DNA of 5,542 nucleotides from Flavobacteriales bacterium (GCA_947460525.1 CANHIV010000093.1:1-5542), one strand, 5' to 3'. Shown: positions 1 through 5,542, counted from the first letter of the stretch. Notes: generated by a model not told the origin, from the sequence alone. Translations and numbers: made by a program.

Positions 1-99
1 AATCATGATTACACGTTTACCGTTTTGGTATACAGTGTTGTGGTTGGGCTTTGGTTTTTTTGGTTAAAAAAAGCCCAGTTTTTTGGAAGCCATGAGTAG
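1..99 (+). CDS. C-terminal end of a membrane protein, probably exosortase XrtF-like (5' end outside window)
   Basis: An open frame enters from the left edge and ends at TAG 97-99, giving 32 visible residues. They start with NHDYTF, continue as one hydrophobic membrane segment (about residues 8-22, ending in a Trp/Phe-rich stretch), and finish with a basic turn (WLKKAQ) and a short tail. From memory, Bacteroidota exosortase F proteins end in the same way: a His-containing loop, a final helix with a Tyr and an LWxxW pattern, then a Lys-rich tail. Exosortases are multi-pass inner-membrane transpeptidase-like enzymes that process C-terminally sorted proteins. The catalytic Cys and Arg would lie upstream and cannot be seen. 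The frame overlaps the next start codon (ATG at 92) by 8 nt, which suggests translational coupling. The membrane-protein tail is well supported; the exosortase identity is an inference that leans on the neighbour as well. Confidence 0.5.
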   Translation, partial: NHDYTFTVLVYSVVVGLWFFWLKKAQFFGSHE

Positions 100-616
100 A
101 AGTTTTTGGATATTTATCATCATTGCCTTGGTTTTGGTGTGGTCCAATGAGTGGTCAAAGGTCAATGTCAATTATCAATTGATGATGCGTGAGAAGTTTC
201 CTGCATTTGATTCTTGGACGCTGGAGCAAAAATTGGCGATTAAAAATTACCAAGCGGAAATAGCGCCTTTTGCTCAGATATACGCACACTCTGATTGGAA
301 TTGGTTTTATAGTCAAAATGTGCAATTTTGGAAACGCATGAAATGGCTAGTCCCCATAACGTTTACCTTTTTGTTTGCATTTTTAGAGTGGTGGATGTTG
401 CCCAAATGCTTTACGAATATTGAGGTGAATCGCAAGTGGATAGTGATGTATTACATGGGCTTGATAGCATTGATTGTATTGTTGTATGGCATCTCCGTTT
501 CAATAGATTCGTTGCAATTACAGAATTTCACAAGAAAGGTTTGGATGGTGCTGCAATCTCCGTCTTTCTTTGTCTTGTTACTCATAGATCAATGGAAAAG
601 AAAATATGAAAATTAA
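92..616 (+). CDS. Four-helix inner-membrane protein, possible exosortase F system-associated protein
   Basis: Predicted protein of 174 aa. I chose ATG at 92 over the in-frame TTG at 83 because ATG is the commoner start and overlaps the upstream stop by only 8 nt. Four hydrophobic segments are visible, at about residues 4-18, 85-104, 115-136 and 150-167. Between the first two lies a polar, aromatic-rich stretch of about 65 residues (20-84), presumably on one face of the membrane. A basic patch (WKRMK) precedes helix 2, and FTRKV precedes helix 4. This resembles the small XrtF-associated membrane family as I remember it: an early helix, a soluble loop, two central helices, then an aromatic and double-basic motif leading into the last helix. 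The position directly after an exosortase-like tail fits. Its molecular role is not established. The polar loop diverges from the members I recall, so an unrelated small membrane protein remains possible. It overlaps the next gene by 11 nt. Confidence 0.85.
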   Translation: MSRSFWIFIIIALVLVWSNEWSKVNVNYQLMMREKFPAFDSWTLEQKLAIKNYQAEIAPFAQIYAHSDWNWFYSQNVQFWKRMKWLVPITFTFLFAFLEWWMLPKCFTNIEVNRKWIVMYYMGLIALIVLLYGISVSIDSLQLQNFTRKVWMVLQSPSFFVLLLIDQWKRKYEN

Positions 617-1094
617 CGCTGTTTTATCCGCTCATTCACCACTGGCTCGTTTGTGGTTTTATAATATTCCTAGAGAATTAACCCCTGAGGAAGTTCTGTC
701 ATTTGAAAGTTTGCGTGCGCAGTTTTTGACCGATTGGAATACCCATGGAAAGGCCAATCATGGCGATGTTTTTTTGATAGAGAATAGATTAGTCATGGTA
801 GTGGGTTGGAATGATTTTGAATCCATCTCGGGATGCAGCATCGACAAAAGTGTCGCGTTAATCCGCCAATTGGGTGCTATGTTTCAATTGGATTTAATGG
901 ACAGGATGTGGGTGTATTTTCAGAAGGATGGCGATTGGAGACAGGCAAAAATCCATCAATTTTGGGCCATGAGAAAAGCCAATGAAGTAACCGATGATAC
1001 GTTGATTTTGGATACAACCATAGCAACATATTCCCAAATGGATGAGTTGGTTAAAACTTTGGGTAGTTCATGGCATGCCCAAATGTGGAAGTAA
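606..1094 (+). CDS. Conserved Bacteroidota protein of the GCSIDKSV family (often mislabelled 'ABC transporter ATPase')
   Basis: Predicted soluble protein of 162 aa with no signal peptide or membrane helix. I recognise the family from an N-terminal RLWFY..PRELTPEE stretch (residues 15-29), W44..HG (47-48), the hallmark SGCSIDKSV at 75-83, a DR pair (99-100) and a C-terminal SSWH (154-157). The length is normal for the family (about 150-165 aa). Databases often name these proteins 'ABC transporter ATPase', but there is no Walker A (GxxxxGKS/T), ABC signature or Walker B, and the protein is too small for an ATP-binding cassette. No function is established that I know of. The invariant Cys77 and Asp80 and the C-terminal Trp-His are the obvious candidate functional residues. 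The start codon lies inside the preceding gene (11 nt overlap), so the two are probably translated together. Its TAA directly abuts the stop codon of the opposing peptidase gene. Confidence 0.9.
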   Translation: MKINAVLSAHSPLARLWFYNIPRELTPEEVLSFESLRAQFLTDWNTHGKANHGDVFLIENRLVMVVGWNDFESISGCSIDKSVALIRQLGAMFQLDLMDRMWVYFQKDGDWRQAKIHQFWAMRKANEVTDDTLILDTTIATYSQMDELVKTLGSSWHAQMWK

Positions 1095-2447
1095 CTATGG
1101 AATGGGGCTGAAGTGCTGATCAATCATGTACACCAAACTGGCCATGGAAGCCGCGCCCAGCTGCAATTCTCTTTTGTTGACATTCTCAAAAACATCATTC
1201 TTCGTGTGGTGGTAATCAAAGTAGCGCTGGTTATCAACGTTGAGCGCAAACAATGCGACACGGTCATCTTTTAATGGGGCAATATCGACACCGCTCCAAC
1301 CTCTTTTAAAACTGTGCAGCTGGTAAGGTTCCCACAATGATGTCCATGTCATCCATTGATTGTATCGATCATCTGGGCTTTGTGTGCTGAAACCTCTTGG
1401 CGTAAATCCACCTCCGTCACTTTCTATCGCAGCCAAATGTTCATCTCCTGCCTCCTTGGTCACTTTTGCGTAAGTAAGCCCTCCATCATTTCCAAACTCT
1501 TCGTTGATAAATAAAACAACGCGAATGGTTCGTTTTGGCTGATAGCCAATGGCCTTTAAAGTGCGAAGTACTTCCATGCTTTGAACGCAGCCGGTACCAT
1601 CATCATGTGCGCCTTCTCCTATATCCCATGAGTCCAAGTGTCCACCAATGGTGATGATTTCTTCAGGAAATTCAGCGCCTCTAAGTTCACCAATGACATT
1701 GTATTGGGTTACCCTACCGCCATTGGTACATTTCAGATCCAAGTGAAATGTAACATCATCATTTTCTTGTAGCAAATCACCTAACCATTTGCTGTGGTAT
1801 GCACTAAGCGCTGCTGCCGGTATGGTAGTGGCATCCATTGCTCCTGTATGCGGAAATTGATCGTCCGCTAGTGTCAATGATCGTGTTAGACAGCCTACGG
1901 CTCCTTTTTCAGCGGCAAGTTTGGGACCGCGCCAGCGCATTTCACCTCCACCGCCATAGGCCGCACCTGTATTGATCAATGCTGCATCCAGTGGTTTGTT
2001 AATAAATACAATTTTACCTTTCACTTTTTTAGGATCCATTTGTTCCAATTCCTGAACGCTTTTCACCATGATCACTTGGGCAGTAATATCTCCAGCCACT
2101 GATCCGCCCAATGCCGCAATGGGGATTGTGGTTTTTTTCTTATTGATGATGACAACGCCTTTTTCTGATTTTCCTCTCGACCATTTGGGCACGCTCACGG
2201 GCATCAAGTAAGTGGTGTCTGCACCCATTGCATTCAATCTTTCTTTGCCCCACAAAATGGCTTTGTCCGCTGCAGCTGAACCTGCCACGCGGTGACCAAT
2301 GTTTTTACACAAATCATGGAGCTCATTGTAGCAAGTTCCGTTGAGCAATACCTCCCTGTACAATTTAGCAATCATTGCGCTATCGCTGACTTGGGCTTGC
2401 GCAGAAATATTTAGGGCAAATAAAAAAAATAAAAGTTTCTTTCTCAT
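1095..2447 (-). CDS. Secreted M28 family zinc peptidase, carboxypeptidase Q-like
   Basis: Predicted protein of 450 aa, a normal length for the carboxypeptidase Q (plasma glutamate carboxypeptidase) branch of M28. Residues 1-18 are a signal peptide (basic start, hydrophobic core, probable AQA/Q cleavage), so it acts in the periplasm or outside. Residues about 110-240 resemble the PA-type insert domain. The co-catalytic two-zinc site is complete by alignment with Aeromonas aminopeptidase: His270 (GGHLDSWD), bridging Asp282 (AHDDG), catalytic Glu316 and ligand Glu317 (NEEFG), Asp344 (ESDGG) and His414 (HHTKND). It should hydrolyse small peptides or dipeptides as an exopeptidase; exact specificity cannot be read from sequence. 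The ATG at 2447 overlaps the TGA of the upstream SDR gene (ATGA), so it is the second gene of a two-gene operon. Its TAG abuts the TAA of the convergent gene with no spacer. Confidence 0.95.
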   Translation of the reverse strand: MRKKLLFFLFALNISAQAQVSDSAMIAKLYREVLLNGTCYNELHDLCKNIGHRVAGSAAADKAILWGKERLNAMGADTTYLMPVSVPKWSRGKSEKGVVIINKKKTTIPIAALGGSVAGDITAQVIMVKSVQELEQMDPKKVKGKIVFINKPLDAALINTGAAYGGGGEMRWRGPKLAAEKGAVGCLTRSLTLADDQFPHTGAMDATTIPAAALSAYHSKWLGDLLQENDDVTFHLDLKCTNGGRVTQYNVIGELRGAEFPEEIITIGGHLDSWDIGEGAHDDGTGCVQSMEVLRTLKAIGYQPKRTIRVVLFINEEFGNDGGLTYAKVTKEAGDEHLAAIESDGGGFTPRGFSTQSPDDRYNQWMTWTSLWEPYQLHSFKRGWSGVDIAPLKDDRVALFALNVDNQRYFDYHHTKNDVFENVNKRELQLGAASMASLVYMIDQHFSPIP

Positions 2448-3205
2448 GACATGTAGGATCCATTGTTGATGTCCAAAGCTTGTCCGGTGATTGATTTTTG
2501 ATTTTCAGAAATCAAGTAGGCCACGAAGTGTGCAATCTCATTGGGTTCTGAAAACCTATTCAAGGGAACCAATGACTTTTGAATTTTTAATTCTTCTTCC
2601 AATGTATTTCCTGTGAATTGGCTCAAACGTTTGACACTGGTAATGGCCATGTCTGTTTCTACCCAACCGGGACAAATGGCATTAACCTGAATCCCTTTGC
2701 TGGCCCATTCAACAGCCAAAGACCTGGTTAGTCCCAAAAGACCTGTTTTGGCCGTGCAATAGGCACTGTAGCCCGGCACCCCAAATCGAGCAAGGCAAGA
2801 AGAGGTGATGATGAAATGACGATGGGAACGGGGGTCTTTTTCGAGATAGGGCAAGGTGTTTTGTGCAGTAACGTAGGTACCTGTCAAATTGGTGTGTAAA
2901 ATTTCTTCCCAACGGTCTTCTGCGCCGTATTGATTGCTACCGCCAATTCCAGCATTGGCAAAAACCGCATATACATGTGGGATTTTACTTTCAGAAAAAT
3001 GACTTTTCCATGATGGGTCGCTCGTGATGTCCATTGCCCAAAGGAAATGTTGCGCACTGTTTTCCATCATTGTTGCCGTTTCTTGCAGTTTTTCTATCTG
3101 TCTGCCAATGCAGATGATGCGATGCTCAGGGTTCTTTGACAACAAAACCGCAGTGGCTTGTCCCATCCCGGAACCCGCTCCTGTAATCACAATGTACTTT
3201 TCCAT
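2444..3205 (-). CDS. Short-chain dehydrogenase/reductase (SDR), classical type
   Basis: Predicted cytoplasmic NAD(P)-dependent oxidoreductase of 253 aa, the usual length of classical SDRs. Rossmann motif TGAGSGMG at residues 8-15, NAG at 84-86, and the full catalytic tetrad Asn106, Ser136, Tyr149 and Lys153 (YCTAK). A typical PGWVETDM segment follows at 179-186, and the protein ends with TGQALDINNG, where NNG replaces the common DGG. The substrate cannot be predicted; 3-oxoacyl (FabG-like) or other hydroxy/keto substrates are possible. I chose ATG at 3205 over the in-frame TTG at 3220, because that TTG forms the last three bases of a candidate -7 promoter box (TACATTTG) and so is unlikely to be translated. 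The gene is first in an operon with the M28 peptidase downstream (4 nt overlap) and is divergent from the nitroreductase gene. Confidence 0.94.
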   Translation of the reverse strand: MEKYIVITGAGSGMGQATAVLLSKNPEHRIICIGRQIEKLQETATMMENSAQHFLWAMDITSDPSWKSHFSESKIPHVYAVFANAGIGGSNQYGAEDRWEEILHTNLTGTYVTAQNTLPYLEKDPRSHRHFIITSSCLARFGVPGYSAYCTAKTGLLGLTRSLAVEWASKGIQVNAICPGWVETDMAITSVKRLSQFTGNTLEEELKIQKSLVPLNRFSEPNEIAHFVAYLISENQKSITGQALDINNGSYMS

Positions 3206-3217
3206 ATTTTGACATCT

Positions 3218-3225
3218 CAAATGTA
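3218..3225 (-). promoter_or_regulatory. Candidate Bacteroidota -7 box for the SDR-peptidase operon
   Basis: The minus strand reads TACATTTG, an exact match to the Bacteroidota -7 consensus TAnnTTTG. It lies 12 nt upstream of the ATG at 3205, so transcription would begin only a few bases before the start codon. I find no clear TTG -33 element about 19-20 nt upstream. The call rests on one box and its position. Confidence 0.4.
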
Positions 3226-3245
3226 GGGTTTTCCTGATTTAAACG

Positions 3246-3253
3246 TAGTTTTG
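3246..3253 (+). promoter_or_regulatory. Candidate Bacteroidota -7 box for the nitroreductase operon
   Basis: TAGTTTTG matches TAnnTTTG and lies 10 nt before the ATG at 3264, mirroring the spacing of the opposing box at 3218-3225. It implies a very short leader for the nitroreductase mRNA. No clear -33 TTG is visible at the expected distance. The 58 bp gap (3206-3263) contains both boxes and no gene. Confidence 0.4.
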
Positions 3254-3263
3254 AAAATCAATT

Positions 3264-3857
3264 ATGCAGTACAATTTAAGCGAAATAACGGATTTGATCC
3301 GTTCTAGAAGATCCATAGCTCCAGAGCATTTTTCGGATAGAAAAGTTCATCAAGAACAAATAGAGTTGTTATTGACCAACGCCACCTGGGCGCCCAATCA
3401 TGGCATGACACAGCCTTGGCGTTTTGCTGTATATGCCAATGGAAAGAAAGAGCAACTCAAAGATGTTATGGTTTTGGCCATGACCGAGGGTGTTGATCCA
3501 TTGGACATCAATACTGCTGCTTTGGAGAGAATGCAGATGCGCGTTTCTAAAGCGTCTGTTGCGATTGTGTTGTGTATGCACAGAGATCCTGCTGCAAAAG
3601 TTCCGGAATGGGAGGAGTTTGCCGCAATGGGTGCAGCCGTACAAAATTTGCACTTGACTGCCGTGGCTTATGGTTTGGCAGGCTATTGGGCAACGCCGGG
3701 AATCATCAAGAAAAAAGCTTTTAGAGATTTTATTGGTTTAGACGACCAAACACAATGTGTGGGTATTTTTTACGTTGGATATCCAGCGCACCAAGATTTT
3801 AAAAGCCATCGCAAGCCATTAGAATACGTTACCCAGTGGAATTGGGACAATGAATAA
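3264..3857 (+). CDS. Nitroreductase family FMN oxidoreductase, YdjA-like
   Basis: Predicted flavoprotein of 197 aa, close to the length of E. coli YdjA (183 aa), which it resembles more than the longer NfsA/NfsB types. Family features in order: the FMN-phosphate contact region RSRRS (13-17), the WAPNHGMTQPWRF block (42-54) with the QPW signature at 50-52, the GAAVQNLHLTA helix (123-133) that packs at the dimer interface, GLAGYW (137-142), and GIFYVGYP (167-174) near the flavin. It probably works as a homodimer with FMN and NAD(P)H; the physiological substrate is unknown in this branch. No signal peptide, so cytoplasmic. It is first in a two-gene unit: its TAA (3855-3857) lies inside the first codons of the barrel gene. 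There is no Shine-Dalgarno sequence; the region before the start is AT-rich, as expected for Bacteroidota. Confidence 0.94.
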   Translation: MQYNLSEITDLIRSRRSIAPEHFSDRKVHQEQIELLLTNATWAPNHGMTQPWRFAVYANGKKEQLKDVMVLAMTEGVDPLDINTAALERMQMRVSKASVAIVLCMHRDPAAKVPEWEEFAAMGAAVQNLHLTAVAYGLAGYWATPGIIKKKAFRDFIGLDDQTQCVGIFYVGYPAHQDFKSHRKPLEYVTQWNWDNE

Positions 3858-4596
3858 AGTTGTATTTTCTCTACTTATATTGTTTTTTAGCGCAATAACG
3901 GCTATTGCGCAAAAGGGCGTTACAACCCTTGGCATTCAATTGAAGCCCATGGTGCCCAGTCAGTTTTTTGGAACAGGGCCAATCCGACAATTTTCAGAAC
4001 ATACAGACGCGCTTTTGGAAAATCAATTGGGTTGGAACTCAGGGGTAGTCATTAGAAGGGGATTGAACAATATGTGGTCATTGGAAACGGGTATCGCTAT
4101 GGTTCAGCGCAATTACAAAGTCAGTTTTGAGTCTTTGCGGTTTGGTTTCTCGGAGTCCATGTCCTATCGATTGGTGGGCTATGAAATTCCCCTTCAGGCT
4201 TTGATCTATGTGCAATTGGGCAAGCAATGGTTCATGAATGGAAGTGGGGGAATGGCTTTGAATTTTTATCCAAGTAATCTGGAGAAATTTGGAAGTACGG
4301 TGGTCGATACATCTTTTATCGACTACCATGTAAAAACCTACAGGAACAATTGGATGATGCCAAGTGTATTGGCCAATCTGGGATTTGAATACAGGACACC
4401 AAAATCTGGATTCTTTTATATCGGTGCTTCCTATCATCGGCCTTTGAGTGAAATAGCGTTGTCCAATCTTAGAATTGAAAACAATGGTAGCGGAAACGAT
4501 ACCCAATTTTATTTGAATGGTACTTACCTTACCTTGGATTTGCGCTATTTTTTACCAGAATCTTCTGCGGACAAACCAAAAAAAAAGGGGACCTAA
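3850..4596 (+). CDS. Predicted outer-membrane beta-barrel protein (PorT-like fold)
   Basis: Predicted protein of 248 aa with an N-terminal signal peptide (residues 1-20, cleavage likely at AIA/Q). The mature part alternates polar and hydrophobic residues in short strands separated by Gly/Asn turns. It contains the YEIPL segment (111-115) often seen in Bacteroidota PorT-like barrels, and a late strand LTLDLRYF (227-234) that looks like the terminal barrel strand. I count roughly eight strands by eye, which suits a small barrel. Specific function is unknown; family members serve as structural, assembly or transport-linked proteins. The start overlaps the nitroreductase stop by 8 nt (ATGAATAA), implying coupled translation. 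The tail after the last strand (ESSADKPKKKGT, 237-248) is hydrophilic and lysine-rich, and its codons coincide with a terminator that serves the opposite strand. Confidence 0.82.
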   Translation: MNKVVFSLLILFFSAITAIAQKGVTTLGIQLKPMVPSQFFGTGPIRQFSEHTDALLENQLGWNSGVVIRRGLNNMWSLETGIAMVQRNYKVSFESLRFGFSESMSYRLVGYEIPLQALIYVQLGKQWFMNGSGGMALNFYPSNLEKFGSTVVDTSFIDYHVKTYRNNWMMPSVLANLGFEYRTPKSGFFYIGASYHRPLSEIALSNLRIENNGSGNDTQFYLNGTYLTLDLRYFLPESSADKPKKKGT

Positions 4597-4604
4597 GTCC
4601 CCCC
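4578..4604 (-). terminator. Rho-independent terminator of the marR-yceI unit, embedded in the barrel gene's 3' end
   Basis: On the minus strand the sequence reads GGGGAC (4602-4597), loop TTAG, GTCCCC (4592-4587), then nine consecutive T (4586-4578). That is a 6-bp GC-rich stem with a tetraloop and a U-tract, starting about 20 nt after the yceI stop. Two further G (4604-4603) precede the stem. On the plus strand the same hairpin is followed only by CC and a short T-rich stretch, so termination of the barrel transcript would be weaker. The plus-strand TAA (4594-4596) lies in the loop. Confidence 0.85.
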
Positions 4605-4623
4605 TTTCAATTTATCGAATGAA

Positions 4624-5205
4624 TTAGATTTTGGCTTTGATATCCAATTTCATTTTCAACTCATTTTTAGCTGCATAATCACCAACGCTTGGGTATTTTA
4701 CATCAAATTTTGAACGGTCAACAGTGATATCACCTGTTACAGTCATGTTGCCATCACGCACTTCAACTTTAACTGGGAATTCCATTTCCAAAGTGGTGGC
4801 CTTGATGGTCATTTTTCCTTTAACAACGTGGGTGTTGCCATTCTTGTCTGCTTTTGCAGTGCTGCCAGTAATTTCAAATGCTGCATCTGGGAATTTGGCA
4901 GTATTAAAGAAATCTTCCGCTTTCAAGTGGTTGATCAATTTTGAATTTGTACCAGCATCAGTGATGTCTGTACATGTCATGTCATTCATGTTGATTTTTA
5001 CTTTACCTGAGGTAATGTTGCCTTTTGCAACAACTACGTTTCCACTAGAAACTTTAACGTTTCCATCGTGTCCACCACCTACAAGGTTTTCTCCTCTCCA
5101 ATCTACTTTAGAGGTTTTGTAATCAACGATATACTTACCGTCTTTGATTTGTGCAAATGTTGCACTGCTTAATGCCACTAGGGCAATCATCATGATTTTT
5201 TTCAT
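4624..5205 (-). CDS. YceI family periplasmic protein
   Basis: Predicted protein of 193 aa with an 18-residue signal peptide (cleavage at TFA/Q), so periplasmic. The mature part is a YceI-type lipocalin-like beta-barrel: an early DYKTSKVDWRG strand (28-38), the family core HLKAEDFFNTAKFP (93-106), the F110-EITG strand, and DRSKFDVKYPS (163-173) before the final strands. YceI proteins bind long isoprenoid chains such as polyisoprenoid quinones in structurally studied members; some are linked to stress or acid responses. The ligand here is an inference from the family. There is one Cys in the mature part (78), so no intramolecular disulfide. The gene begins 2 nt after the marR stop, so the two almost certainly share a transcript, and it is followed by a strong terminator at 4602-4578. 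Confidence 0.96.
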   Translation of the reverse strand: MKKIMMIALVALSSATFAQIKDGKYIVDYKTSKVDWRGENLVGGGHDGNVKVSSGNVVVAKGNITSGKVKINMNDMTCTDITDAGTNSKLINHLKAEDFFNTAKFPDAAFEITGSTAKADKNGNTHVVKGKMTIKATTLEMEFPVKVEVRDGNMTVTGDITVDRSKFDVKYPSVGDYAAKNELKMKLDIKAKI

Positions 5206-5207
5206 AG

Positions 5208-5542
5208 TTATGAAGGGTTATTGATATTTCTTATTTCGTCTAACGCATTGTTGAACTTCTTACAATCTGAAACCGATATGAACGAGAATTGTTCAGTGAT
5301 GTCGTCAATGGGGGATTGAAGTTTCTCCAGAATTTCTAATCCTTTTTCAGTAATGGCAATCTCAGATTGTCTTCTGTCGTCGGGGCAGATGTTGCGAATG
5401 ACCCATTTTTTGACAACAAGTTTGTCTATCAATCTAGAGGTATTGCTGGCGCGATCAATCATTCTGCTGCTGATATCATTCAGACTCATTTTCTCACCTT
5501 TGGCGCCGCGCAATATTCTTAAAATATTGTATTGCTCAGGGG
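5208..5542 (-). CDS. MarR family transcriptional regulator (N-terminal part outside window)
   Basis: The frame stays open to the right edge, so the 5' end is missing; 110 residues are visible, beginning PEQYNILRILRGA, which is the usual MarR dimer-to-winged-helix junction. The winged helix follows: MSLNDISSRM (18-27), recognition helix ASNTSRLIDKLVVKKW (31-46), then the wing with the MarR hallmark CPDDRRQSEIAITEKG (52-67) and a C-terminal dimerisation helix. Internal TTG or ATG codons (5513, 5489) are not real starts, because conserved family sequence continues upstream. MarR proteins are dimeric repressors released by small hydrophobic ligands, phenolics or oxidants. Cys52 in the wing recurs in Bacteroidota members I recall, so it may be structural rather than a sensor. 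The stop is 2 nt from the yceI start, which makes yceI a likely target through autoregulation of the shared promoter, which lies outside the window. Confidence 0.93.
   Translation of the reverse strand, partial: PEQYNILRILRGAKGEKMSLNDISSRMIDRASNTSRLIDKLVVKKWVIRNICPDDRRQSEIAITEKGLEILEKLQSPIDDITEQFSFISVSDCKKFNNALDEIRNINNPS

Noticed and set aside
828..855. GCSIDKSV stretch as a Walker A-like nucleotide-binding loop
   Set aside because: It lacks the GxxxxGKS/T pattern, and no Walker B or ABC signature exists elsewhere in the protein.
1111..1160. Possible hairpin terminator near the peptidase 3' end
   Set aside because: Only short palindromes such as TGATCA are present, with no GC-rich stem followed by a T-tract, and the region is coding.
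2709..2912. Open frame of 67 codons on the minus strand in another frame of the SDR gene
   Set aside because: Same-strand shadow inside the conserved SDR coding region; no independent evidence.
3024..3212. Open frame of 62 codons on the plus strand opposite the SDR N-terminus
   Set aside because: Antisense to the Rossmann-fold coding region, with no start context or domain; the hydrophobic look comes from the complement of SDR codons.
3369..3653. Open frame of 94 codons on the minus strand opposite the nitroreductase
   Set aside because: Antisense shadow of a well-supported enzyme gene; the product is low-complexity in composition with no family match.
4078..4506. Open frame of 142 codons on the minus strand opposite the barrel gene
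   Set aside because: The plus-strand frame has a signal peptide, a barrel pattern and a coupled start; the antisense product has no recognisable domain.
4724..5122. Open frame of 132 codons on the plus strand opposite yceI
   Set aside because: It lies wholly antisense to a clearly recognised YceI gene, has no family resemblance, and is explained by the codon composition of yceI.
5206..5250. Separate promoter for yceI just before its start
   Set aside because: No TAnnTTTG element is visible on the minus strand there; the 2-nt spacing to marR supports co-transcription.

Overview
The window looks like chromosomal DNA from a Bacteroidota bacterium, most likely Flavobacteriia or a near relative. 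Four things point there. (1) The protein families are typical of the phylum: the GCSIDKSV family usually mislabelled 'ABC transporter ATPase', a PorT-like outer-membrane barrel, a MarR-YceI pair and a probable exosortase-F tail. (2) No gene has a convincing Shine-Dalgarno sequence. (3) Two TAnnTTTG elements, the Bacteroidota -7 box, sit in the only divergent intergenic gap. (4) Base composition is moderately AT-rich, with frequent TTG leucine codons. I see no mobile element, CRISPR array, tRNA or rRNA.

Layout. Positions 1-1094 (+) hold the 3' end of a membrane protein, probably an exosortase, then a four-helix membrane protein (92-616), then a small soluble protein of the GCSIDKSV family (606-1094). 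All three overlap head to tail and so look like one operon. Positions 3205-1095 (-) hold an SDR oxidoreductase followed by a secreted M28 zinc peptidase, joined by an ATGA overlap. Positions 3264-4596 (+) hold a YdjA-type nitroreductase overlapping a predicted outer-membrane beta-barrel gene by 8 nt. Positions 5542-4624 (-) hold the C-terminal part of a MarR regulator, then a periplasmic YceI protein 2 nt downstream.

The four blocks are arranged convergent, divergent, convergent. The first convergent pair abuts with no base between the two stop codons (1094/1095). The divergent pair is separated by 58 bp (3206-3263) carrying a candidate -7 box for each side. The second convergent pair is separated by 27 bp, and a strong intrinsic terminator for the yceI side lies largely inside the last codons of the opposing barrel gene.

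Only about 87 of 5542 bases are non-coding, so packing is very tight. Several products act in the envelope: the exosortase-like pair in the inner membrane, YceI and the M28 peptidase in the periplasm or outside, and the barrel in the outer membrane. The window does not show that the four transcription units form one pathway. I find no clear undescribed system; the most interesting items are the probable exosortase-F tail, the terminator embedded in a coding sequence, and the paired short-leader divergent promoters.
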